From: Candidatus Gerdarchaeota archaeon
Lineage (GTDB): Archaea > Asgardarchaeota > Heimdallarchaeia > JABLTI01
Length of the DNA: 10,783 nt
Direction: 5' to 3'
NCBI GenBank assembly: GCA_016839405.1
Contig: JAEOUJ010000196.1
Location: forward strand, 1-10,783
The notes beneath the pieces are model-generated. The model was given only the letters and a program-made list of their open reading frames with translations. It was not told where the DNA came from and made no database searches. A program made the translations under genes and the position numbers. Every line of letters starts with the position of its first letter. Position 1 is the first letter of the stretch. Below, piece by piece: positions 1-6,362 of the stretch.

Positions 1-650
1 ATTGCATAATCAATAAATTCTTTATTTAATGGATTTTCACATTGTTTATTTTCTTCACAAAATAGACATTTTACATATCTTGATGATTCAAGAATTTGAT
101 ACTCACTTAAACCAATTCTCGAAACAATATCATTAATCTCTTCTCTTGTAAATGTTTTCTGGTGATAAATACCTAACATGCTATCAATTTCTGCATGAAA
201 TGCATGTGTTAAAATATCTATTTTTTGAGCTTTAGTTTGTCCCCCATCACAACACATTTCTTGAAGGATAAAAAATCCATTCTTTTTTAAAACACGTAAC
301 ATTTCTGATAGTACCAGTTCAATATTCTCTAAATGATGTAATGAATTTGCTATTGTTACAATATCAAAACTATTATCAGGAAAAGTTAATCTTTCTCCTT
401 TCATAAATCTAATTTTAACTGGTTTTTCCTTGAATCTCTTTCTTGCTTTTTTTATTTCTTCTTTATCACTATCAATTCCAATAAATGTCTGATAATTTTT
501 GAGAGACTGCATTAGAGTTTCTATAAAATCGCCATCTCCAGTAGCAACATCTAGTATTTTTTTTCCTGAAATATCTCTTAGTAAATCATAAATTTCTATT
601 GCACCGGATTCTTTTAAATAAATAGGAGTGTCTTCCATGATTTCCCCCAT
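1..650 (-). CDS. Class I SAM-dependent methyltransferase, C-terminus cut by window edge
   Basis: This reading frame is open from the ATG at 650 down to position 3 (216 codons, no stop), so its C-terminus lies outside the window. It has the UbiE/Methyltransf_11 type of Rossmann methyltransferase fold. SAM-binding motif I is ILDVATGDGDF (residues 32-42). The acidic motif II is FIGIDSD (56-62), with D60 expected to bind the ribose. A NSFDIVTIANSLHHL segment (93-107) is typical of motif IV, and LRVLKKNGFFIL (118-129) is the usual strand after it. The substrate cannot be told. The visible C-terminal part carries cysteines in a CxxC-x5-C pattern (C195, C198, C204), plus C133-C134, which is unusual for a simple small-molecule methyltransferase and could bind a metal. 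A second in-frame ATG at 638 has GGGGGA just upstream and is an alternative start. The ATG at 650 fits a leaderless transcript from the AT-rich element at 671-682. The gene is divergent from the DUF362 gene. Confidence 0.88.
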   Translation of the reverse strand, partial: MGEIMEDTPIYLKESGAIEIYDLLRDISGKKILDVATGDGDFIETLMQSLKNYQTFIGIDSDKEEIKKARKRFKEKPVKIRFMKGERLTFPDNSFDIVTIANSLHHLENIELVLSEMLRVLKKNGFFILQEMCCDGGQTKAQKIDILTHAFHAEIDSMLGIYHQKTFTREEINDIVSRIGLSEYQILESSRYVKCLFCEENKQCENPLNKEFIDYA

Positions 651-670
651 GAAGGTAATTGTTTTATCGA

Positions 671-682
671 ATTTTAAATTTA
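671..682 (-). promoter_or_regulatory. Possible TATA box for the methyltransferase gene
   Basis: On the minus strand this reads TAAATTTAAAAT, centred about 26-27 bp upstream of the ATG at 650. That is the expected TATA-box distance if the transcript is leaderless. No Shine-Dalgarno site precedes that ATG, which agrees with leaderless translation. The surrounding DNA is very AT-rich, so the call rests on spacing and is weak. On the plus strand of the same 125-bp gap, ATTTATGAA at 741-749 lies about 31 bp before the DUF362 start and could play the same role there. Confidence 0.35.
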
Positions 683-775
683 CTTTTAGATGATTTAGTT
701 AATTTTTCAAAAATATCTCAAATATCATAGATAGAAAATGATTTATGAATTCCTATTGTATTGTAATCTTCAGCA

Positions 776-2431
776 ATGAAAAATTCCAAACATGAACCTA
801 AAATCCTTGCTGGAATATGTCACAAAAATTGTCCTATTGAATATAAAACTTCTCGAAAGAAAAAACTTCGTAATAGTTTGTTGATTTTTCTTTTCATAAA
901 TTTAATCTGGCTTATTTTTAGAACAGGAACTAAACCTTCAAGAATAGTTTATCCATGTCAAAGAGCTGCTATACAAAACATTTCATTAGCAGTTGGATCA
1001 CTTATACCTTTTCTTTCATTAGCAGCATTTTCTAGAAAAAAGCAAAATTGGATAGCTAATATCAAAATTTTTCTAATAGTTTTTCTAATAATTACTCCAC
1101 TCGGTGGAGGAATCATTCTTCAAAAAACAACTTCTATAACAGAAGTTGGATTACAAGTTAATTCATATACTTCAGCTTCTGAATTTACATCTGATATTTT
1201 TGTTGTAAATGGTCCCGAGGTTGCTCATATTACAAATTTAATTGAGCTAATGGGTAGTCATGGTTTATTATTTTATCAATCATCTGTTAATGGTTTAACC
1301 TATGGTCCTAATGGATTAATTGCTTCATCTGATGTTGTTTTGATTAAGAATAATTGTCAATGGTCACAACGTGGTGGAACAAATACTGATTTGCTAAAAG
1401 AATTAATTCAAGCTATTATAGATCATCCTGATGGTTTTACCGGTGAAATTGTTATAGCTGATAATGGTCAAGGAAGAGGTAGGATGAATTGGGGTCAAGC
1501 TAATGCTATAGATCAAAGCCAATCAGCTCAAACTGTTGCTGATTCATTTTCAACAAATTATAATGTTTCAACATTCCTTTTAGATACAATTAGAACAACT
1601 AGAGTTGATGAATTTTCAGTTGGAGATATGAAAAATGGTTATGTTGTTTATGATTCTGCAGATCTAGATAGTGGTGTTTATGTTTCATTTCCAAAATTTA
1701 ACACAACCTTTGGTACTATGATTAGTTTCAAAAATGGCATTTGGAATGGCACAGATTATGAACAAAAGCTTAAGATAATTAATGTTCCTGTTCTAAAATC
1801 TCATAGTGGATTTGCAGTTACTGCTTCAATGAAACATTATATGGGTGTTCAAACACAAGCACTAGCTAATGGACATCAAACAATTGCCACTGGAAGTATG
1901 GGCACTTTAATGGCTGAATTAGGTCTTCCAACACTCAATATAATTGATGCAATATGGATAAATGCAAATCCTGCACCATCTATATCTAATGGACCTTCAA
2001 CAAGCTATAGTGAAGCTACCAATGTTAGTGTATTAATGGCAAGTTTGGATCCAATTGCCCTAGATTATTTTGCTGCAAAACATATACTATTACAGACAGC
2101 TAATCTTCTTGGTAAATCAGGTACACATACATTAGATCCAGAAAATAATGATAGAAGTGGATTAGAAGAAGCATTTGGTGTTTGGTTGGAGCTCTCGAAA
2201 GATGAATTACTTAGAGCTGGTTTTAACGTAACTTCTAATGAAGAAGAAATGAATATTTATGCTAATTCATTAGTGTTAAATATTGGTCCTTCTGAAACTT
2301 CAAGATTCTGGCTATGGGTTGGCTTAGGTAGTTCTGGTGCTGTTTTAGTAATAATTCTTTCAATATATGCTATTATTACCTTTAGAAAAAAGATAAAAAC
2401 AAAACTATTTGAAAAAGTAGAAAATGGTTAG
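776..2431 (+). CDS. Membrane-anchored DUF362 domain protein
   Basis: The 551-residue protein has a DUF362-type core of unknown reaction. The signatures are VVLIKNN (187-193), a DN pair at 229-230, IINVPVLKSH (334-343), a SMKHYMG segment (351-357) and SLDPIALDYFAAKH (423-436). Three hydrophobic helices lie at about 31-48, 66-85 and 95-115, and one at about 511-536. Lysine/arginine-rich stretches before helix 1 (SRKKK), between helices 2 and 3, and after helix 4 (KKIKTK) put both ends in the cytoplasm and the DUF362 domain outside the cell. Many N-x-S/T sequons in the domain (NVS, NTT, NGT, NVT) agree with an outside, glycosylated domain. PSRIVYPCQRAA (54-65) lies in the first outside loop and resembles a motif seen in other membrane DUF362 proteins. 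A CxxxC (C15, C19) precedes helix 1. There is no Shine-Dalgarno site before the ATG. It is probably first in an operon with the kinase-like gene 35 bp downstream. DUF362 proteins are often linked to iron-sulfur or redox chemistry, but nothing here proves a function. Confidence 0.85.
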   Translation: MKNSKHEPKILAGICHKNCPIEYKTSRKKKLRNSLLIFLFINLIWLIFRTGTKPSRIVYPCQRAAIQNISLAVGSLIPFLSLAAFSRKKQNWIANIKIFLIVFLIITPLGGGIILQKTTSITEVGLQVNSYTSASEFTSDIFVVNGPEVAHITNLIELMGSHGLLFYQSSVNGLTYGPNGLIASSDVVLIKNNCQWSQRGGTNTDLLKELIQAIIDHPDGFTGEIVIADNGQGRGRMNWGQANAIDQSQSAQTVADSFSTNYNVSTFLLDTIRTTRVDEFSVGDMKNGYVVYDSADLDSGVYVSFPKFNTTFGTMISFKNGIWNGTDYEQKLKIINVPVLKSHSGFAVTASMKHYMGVQTQALANGHQTIATGSMGTLMAELGLPTLNIIDAIWINANPAPSISNGPSTSYSEATNVSVLMASLDPIALDYFAAKHILLQTANLLGKSGTHTLDPENNDRSGLEEAFGVWLELSKDELLRAGFNVTSNEEEMNIYANSLVLNIGPSETSRFWLWVGLGSSGAVLVIILSIYAIITFRKKIKTKLFEKVENG

Positions 2432-2454
2432 ACATTGAAGAATAAAATTATTTC

Positions 2455-2461
2455 AAGTGAT
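2455..2461 (+). promoter_or_regulatory. Shine-Dalgarno site of the phosphotransferase gene
   Basis: AAGTGAT differs by one base from AGGTGAT, the complement of the archaeal 16S 3' tail. It ends 5 nt before the ATG at 2467. It supports that start and translation from a polycistronic message shared with the DUF362 gene. Confidence 0.55.
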
Positions 2462-2466
2462 AGCTA

Positions 2467-3447
2467 ATGATTTCCAATGAGAATATTCACCTAATTTTTC
2501 AGAAAATAGGCTGTGATGTCTTGGAAAATTCATTTCTAGGAAAAGGTGAAGCTTCAATCGTTCTTAAAGTCAAAACTAAGAATGGCACATACGCTTTGAA
2601 AACTGCTTTGTACCCAGAACGAAAGAAAAAAATTTTACAAGAAGCGGAAATACGGAAGTACTTTATTAATGAAGGATTGAATTTTATTCCATCACCTAGG
2701 TATTCAGATGAATTGTTTTTTCCAAATGGTGCAGTTATTTATGATTATGTAGAAGGTAAAAAACCAAATTTCAATGATCATGAGACTATTAAACAGTTTG
2801 CTCTAATTGTTGGTAAAATTCACGCAATCGATTTTGAAATTATAAATGATGGCTCTAGTATAATAGAGAATTTGTATACATCACTTGAACAAATTATACA
2901 TAAGATTACTAATACTTATCCTCATTTAATGAATGATTCAATACTAGCTGCATTTGAATATGCTTTGAATGAATATACACAAATGATTAATCGTGAGAGA
3001 GATAAATTCACAATTGGAATAAAAGCTCGGTTACACGGAGATTTAAGTGATAATTTTATAATAGATTCCAGCAATAAAATATGGCTACTAGATTGGGAAA
3101 ATTCAGAGTATGGCGATGTTACAGATGAACTTTGTTGGTTTCTTTTTGTTAATAAAATATCCAAAAAAAACATTGAAATTTTCTTTCAAGAATACAAAAA
3201 GAATTTCAATCCTGCAAAAAAAATCAACTTTATTGATATTTACCCTCTATACTTTGCAATAACTCCAGTTTATAATATCTGTTTTGGAATAAGCCAGTTG
3301 GATATGAATATCAAGCAGAAATTGGAACCAGAGCGTAAATTACGAGATTTAGTTATTTCAGCTAAAAATTGGAAGCAATTCTTTTCAAGTAAAACATCAT
3401 CATTGATTATTGAAGGAATAGACTCTCTTACACAAAAAATTTCTTAA
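2467..3447 (+). CDS. APH/choline-kinase-fold phosphotransferase
   Basis: The 326-residue protein has the aminoglycoside phosphotransferase (APH) fold, an ATP-dependent small-molecule kinase. The glycine-rich loop is FLGKGEASIVLKV (23-35) and the ATP-binding lysine is K45 in YALKT. The hinge region is AVIYDYVEGKKP (89-100). The catalytic loop is HGDLSDNFII (190-199), with H190 and D192. The metal-binding motif is LLDWENSEYGD (207-217), with D209. The substrate could be an aminoglycoside-like alcohol, choline, ethanolamine or a sugar, and the sequence does not decide. The catalytic loop is one residue shorter than the usual HxDxxxxN spacing (N196 is six rather than seven after H190), so the metal-binding asparagine is either shifted or the family is a variant. 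The DWEN motif favours a kinase of the choline/hydroxy-metabolite kind over a resistance enzyme. It lies 35 bp after the DUF362 gene, probably in the same transcript. Confidence 0.85.
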   Translation: MISNENIHLIFQKIGCDVLENSFLGKGEASIVLKVKTKNGTYALKTALYPERKKKILQEAEIRKYFINEGLNFIPSPRYSDELFFPNGAVIYDYVEGKKPNFNDHETIKQFALIVGKIHAIDFEIINDGSSIIENLYTSLEQIIHKITNTYPHLMNDSILAAFEYALNEYTQMINRERDKFTIGIKARLHGDLSDNFIIDSSNKIWLLDWENSEYGDVTDELCWFLFVNKISKKNIEIFFQEYKKNFNPAKKINFIDIYPLYFAITPVYNICFGISQLDMNIKQKLEPERKLRDLVISAKNWKQFFSSKTSSLIIEGIDSLTQKIS

Positions 3448-3494
3448 TAAAAGAGAACCACAATAGTAGAGAAATTTACTAAATAAAAGATTAG

Positions 3495-3501
3495 AAGGTG
3501 A
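3495..3501 (+). promoter_or_regulatory. Strong Shine-Dalgarno site of the 50-residue ORF
   Basis: AAGGTGA, within AGAAGGTGAA, matches the archaeal consensus GGAGGTGAT closely and ends 5 nt before the ATG at 3507. It is one of the best ribosome-binding sites in the window and is the main reason for calling the short ORF a gene. Confidence 0.7.
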
Positions 3502-3506
3502 AATAA

Positions 3507-3659
3507 ATGAGCGATTTTGATCAAATAGAGCGAGAAATTGAGAGTGTTCAAAGAACATTATATGATATACAACGAGTAATGGAATACCAAAACAAGAATT
3601 TAGAAAGTTATCTTGATAGAATTGCTAGGGCTATAGAAAAAATAGCAGATAAAATTTAG
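3507..3659 (+). CDS. Small helical (coiled-coil-like) protein, 50 residues
   Basis: The frame runs from ATG at 3507 to TAG at 3657-3659 and encodes 50 residues, starting MSDFDQIEREIESVQ and ending IARAIEKIADKI. I do not recognise a family. The composition is rich in E, D, K, R and Q, with isoleucine, leucine and valine at heptad-like spacing (I7, I11, V14, L18, I21, V24), and has no proline, glycine or cysteine. It is therefore probably almost wholly alpha-helical and may form a coiled coil or helical hairpin, either on itself or with a partner. It has an excellent Shine-Dalgarno site. It begins 59 bp after the phosphotransferase gene on the same strand, so it may be the last gene of that operon. 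It ends 14 bp before the convergent deacylase gene. Function is unknown. Confidence 0.65.
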   Translation: MSDFDQIEREIESVQRTLYDIQRVMEYQNKNLESYLDRIARAIEKIADKI

Positions 3660-3673
3660 AAATAAATTAATGC

Positions 3674-5317
3674 TTATACATCACTTTTTCTCAAAATCTT
3701 ACCAGCTTTAATTCCAAGATGTTTCCCTTTTTCTATTGTAATTTTACCATTTACAATTACATATTCTATCCCATCTGGATTTTGAAGAGGTTCTGGAAAA
3801 GTAGCTTTATCATTTATTTTTTCTGAATCAAAAACTACCAAATCAGCATACATATTCTCTATTATCAATCCTCTATTTTTCAAACCTAACCTTTGTGCAG
3901 GAAAAGATGTCATTTTACGGATAGCTGTTTCTATTGGCATAATCTTTTCTTCTCTAACATAATGCCCTAATATTCTAGGAAATGTTCCAAAGTATCTTGG
4001 ATGTGGTTTACCATGACTTAAAGGACCTGTTAAAGGAATAGAAGAACCATCTGTACCAATCATTGTATATCTTCCTATCATAATTCGTTGTATATCCTCT
4101 TCTCCCATGCTTTTTACTGTCATACTAACTTTTGCTTCTTCATCAATAATTATTTCACACAAAACTTCAAATTCATCTTTGTTACCTATCTCTCTAGTAA
4201 TTTCAGCTATATTATTACCTATAAAAGAAGACCATTTATCAGATTCTAAATAGGAAATGAATATACAATCCCATCCAATATTTTTCACAAAACTTTCAAA
4301 ACTTGAACCCTCATACATATCCTTTTTGATTTTTTCCTTCGTTTTTTCATCTTTTAAACGTTCAATTAATTTCTCAATTCCTCCTTCATGCGTCCAAGGG
4401 GGGAGTAAAGTTATTAATGAAGTTGCACCACGATTGTATGGATACTGGTCACAAGTTATATCAATTCCTCGATTATTAGTTTCTTCTATTAATTTTAGAG
4501 TTTCTTTGCTTTTACCCCAATTAGCTTTTCCAGATACTTTATGATGAGCTATTTGCCCTGCAATACAACCTGATTTTTCAACAATATAAATGACTTCCTG
4601 AATTGCATCTAACACTAAATCTCCTTCATTTCTTATATGACTAAAATACAAGCCATTATAATTAGCAACCACTTTGGCAATCTCAAGAACTTCAGAAGTA
4701 TCTGCAAAAACCTGTGGTGTGTATATTAAACCGGTGGAAATTCCAAATGCCCCTGCTTCCATTGCATCACTAACATAGTCTTTCATTTTATGTAACTCCT
4801 CTTTTGAAGGTTTTCGGTTTTCATAACCCATGACTGCTAACCTAACCATGCCAAAACCTATAAGATGGGCTACATTTGAAGAACAGCCTAATTTTTCCAT
4901 TTCATCTAAATATTCACTAAATTTTGTCCAAGTAACATTATACTCTAATCCAGGGGGTGCTGCCATTGAAAATTCTTTTTCAAATAATTCTTTTTTCTCT
5001 GGATTAACAGGAGCTAATGACGCACCACACATACCTACAACTAATGTAGTTATGCCTTGTTGTAAAGTAGATGGCGTTTTCGGTTCAAAAGGAATGGTAT
5101 AATCAGCATGAGAGTGAATATCAATAAATCCAGGTGCAACAGTTAATTTATGAGCATTGATAATTTTATTAGCTTTATAATCATTTTTTGTTTTTCCAAT
5201 AAAAGAAATCTTGCTCTTACTAATACCAATATCTGAATAATAACCTGGATTACCTGTTCCATCAATAATCTTAGCATCTTTAATTAATATCTCAAAATTC
5301 AATGCAATCATATCCAT
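3674..5317 (-). CDS. N-acyl-D-amino-acid deacylase (D-aminoacylase family amidohydrolase)
   Basis: The 547-residue metal-dependent hydrolase belongs to the D-aminoacylase branch of the amidohydrolase superfamily. Known members release a D-amino acid from an N-acyl-D-amino acid. The small beta domain is formed by both ends (1-60 and about 490-547). The TIM-barrel core has the HxH metal motif in DIHSHADY (H68, H70). The family's bridging cysteine is in GMCG (C97). Further candidate metal ligands are H227 in YFSHIRNEG and H258/H259 in QIAHHK. The catalytic aspartate is D423 in MIGTDGSS. HGKPHPRYFGTFPR and MTSFPAQRLGL towards the C-terminus are also family hallmarks. All expected active-site residues are present, so the enzyme is probably active; the exact substrate is unknown. 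The length fits the family (about 480-550). M3 is a possible alternative start, and there is no clear Shine-Dalgarno site. It is divergent from the GNAT gene across 54 bp. Confidence 0.93.
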   Translation of the reverse strand: MDMIALNFEILIKDAKIIDGTGNPGYYSDIGISKSKISFIGKTKNDYKANKIINAHKLTVAPGFIDIHSHADYTIPFEPKTPSTLQQGITTLVVGMCGASLAPVNPEKKELFEKEFSMAAPPGLEYNVTWTKFSEYLDEMEKLGCSSNVAHLIGFGMVRLAVMGYENRKPSKEELHKMKDYVSDAMEAGAFGISTGLIYTPQVFADTSEVLEIAKVVANYNGLYFSHIRNEGDLVLDAIQEVIYIVEKSGCIAGQIAHHKVSGKANWGKSKETLKLIEETNNRGIDITCDQYPYNRGATSLITLLPPWTHEGGIEKLIERLKDEKTKEKIKKDMYEGSSFESFVKNIGWDCIFISYLESDKWSSFIGNNIAEITREIGNKDEFEVLCEIIIDEEAKVSMTVKSMGEEDIQRIMIGRYTMIGTDGSSIPLTGPLSHGKPHPRYFGTFPRILGHYVREEKIMPIETAIRKMTSFPAQRLGLKNRGLIIENMYADLVVFDSEKINDKATFPEPLQNPDGIEYVIVNGKITIEKGKHLGIKAGKILRKSDV

Positions 5318-5340
5318 TATATCAAGAGTTATAGTAATGA

Positions 5341-5357
5341 TATTTTATTAATATATT
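5341..5357. promoter_or_regulatory. Shared AT-rich promoter element between divergent genes
   Basis: The 54-bp gap between the deacylase (start 5317) and the acetyltransferase (start 5372) contains one A/T-only run, TATTTTATTAATATATT, including the palindrome TATTAATA at 5346-5353. Positions 5344-5345 are 27 bp from both start codons, the normal TATA-to-start distance for leaderless archaeal genes. Neither start has a Shine-Dalgarno site. One element, or two overlapping ones, may therefore drive both genes. This is inference from spacing. Confidence 0.45.
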
Positions 5358-5371
5358 CTACTTGTTTTTTT

Positions 5372-6199
5372 ATGTCTACTGTTAATATTCGTCCAGGTAT
5401 AATTGAAGATTATGAAAAAATAGCAAATGTGTTTATGAATTCTTTCCTATCTGAGAAAATAGATTCAGATAGGTATAAAAAAATAGTTGATTATTATAAA
5501 TTAATAATTGAAGAGAATCTAACTAACTTTACAGTTTTAGAATTAAATAAAGAAATCATAGGCATTGGTGGAGAAACTCGATATAATGGATCTTCAATTA
5601 TTGGTTATATAGGCATTATTCCATCACAACGAAGAAAAGGCTATGCTACTCAGATATTTGATAAAATATTAAATGAATCTAAAAAATTTAATTCAACATT
5701 TGAGCTTTTTGCTAACATTGGCGCTGATTCTCTCTACAAGAAATTTGGCTTTGTTGTTGAATATTTAACATTTAAATGTGAGATTTCTTCTAAGAGAGCT
5801 GAAAACTCAAACATGGATATAACAATTAATACTGAAATTCCTAGTTGGATATTAAAAATGGATAAAAATGCGTTAGGATATGATCGGTCAAAATTACTCT
5901 ACTTTCTTTTAAATTCTAAAAAAACTCAATTAGTAAGTATTGAAAAAGATGGATTCGCATTTTGTAATGAGAAAACAATTGGACCGATAATTGCTAGAAA
6001 TGAAGAAACTGCTGAGAAATTAATAAGTTATTATCTATTATCTGGTGATAAAATTATATTCATTCCAGAATATAATGAATTTTTACTTGAATCTTTCACA
6101 TATAAGAAAGCACAAACATGTATAAAGATGATTTTAGGAGAGCAACCTAATCGTAATATAGAATGGATATATGGTTTCAGAGCATTTGCTACAAGTTAA
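5372..6199 (+). CDS. GNAT acetyltransferase with C-terminal Acetyltransf_18-like domain
   Basis: The 275-residue protein has an N-terminal GCN5-related N-acetyltransferase domain (about 4-140). Its acetyl-CoA pyrophosphate loop is IGIIPSQRRKGYATQIF, with the Q-x-x-K/G-x-G/A motif at Q86-A92 (QRRKGYA). SLYKKFGF further on is the usual motif B region, where the tyrosine often acts as general acid. The C-terminal half (about 155-272) resembles the second, degenerate GNAT-like domain (Acetyltransf_18) found in YitH-type proteins. Its KMDKNALGYDRSKLL segment and IGPIIARNEETAEKLI are the best landmarks. The acceptor substrate is unknown. The divergent deacylase next door acts on N-acyl-D-amino acids, so a link through amino-acid acylation is possible but unproven. 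There is no Shine-Dalgarno site before the ATG, which suggests a leaderless transcript from the element at 5341-5357. Confidence 0.88.
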   Translation: MSTVNIRPGIIEDYEKIANVFMNSFLSEKIDSDRYKKIVDYYKLIIEENLTNFTVLELNKEIIGIGGETRYNGSSIIGYIGIIPSQRRKGYATQIFDKILNESKKFNSTFELFANIGADSLYKKFGFVVEYLTFKCEISSKRAENSNMDITINTEIPSWILKMDKNALGYDRSKLLYFLLNSKKTQLVSIEKDGFAFCNEKTIGPIIARNEETAEKLISYYLLSGDKIIFIPEYNEFLLESFTYKKAQTCIKMILGEQPNRNIEWIYGFRAFATS

Positions 6200-6233
6200 A
6201 CGATTAGGAATACAACTGAGTTTTAAATTCTAG

Positions 6234-6268
6234 AATTTGCTTGTAAAACAAGTTTTAAAAAACAAATT
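6234..6268. repeat. Nested inverted repeat after the acetyltransferase gene
   Basis: Outer arms AATTTG (6234-6239) and CAAATT (6263-6268) enclose inner arms CTTGT (6240-6244) and ACAAG (6248-6252) with a 3-nt loop. TTTTAAAAAA (6253-6262) separates the inner and outer right arms. The T-run after the inner hairpin could stop transcription of the acetyltransferase gene. Alternatively it could be an operator for the response-regulator gene. AT-rich repeats like this arise by chance, so confidence is low. The rest of the 163-bp gap holds AAATTATAAT at 6304-6313, a possible TATA box for the response-regulator gene. Confidence 0.3.
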
Positions 6269-6349
6269 AACTTCATTTGATTTGTTCTCAGTCTTATCTA
6301 AACAAATTATAATTGGTGGGTTATACTAGAAACAAAAACCTCATGATAA

Positions 6350-6356
6350 GAGGGGT
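6350..6356 (+). promoter_or_regulatory. Shine-Dalgarno site of the response-regulator gene
   Basis: GAGGGGT ends 6 nt before the ATG at 6363. It favours this ATG over the in-frame one at 6393 (M11), which lies directly before the first strand of the receiver domain and has no comparable site upstream. Confidence 0.6.
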
Positions 6357-6362
6357 AATTTA

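Noticed and set aside
2922..3173. Minus-strand frame of 83 codons within the phosphotransferase gene
   Set aside because: It is the reverse of the conserved HGD and DWEN catalytic region, so it is a shadow of the real gene.
2467..3447. Antibiotic-resistance aminoglycoside kinase
   Set aside because: The fold is APH-like but the DWEN motif, the variant catalytic loop and the archaeal chromosomal setting do not point to a resistance enzyme. A metabolic kinase is more likely.
4257..5102. Two plus-strand open frames (4257-4544 and 4830-5102) inside the deacylase gene
   Set aside because: Both lie over conserved amidohydrolase motifs on the other strand, and neither has a ribosome-binding site or family resemblance.
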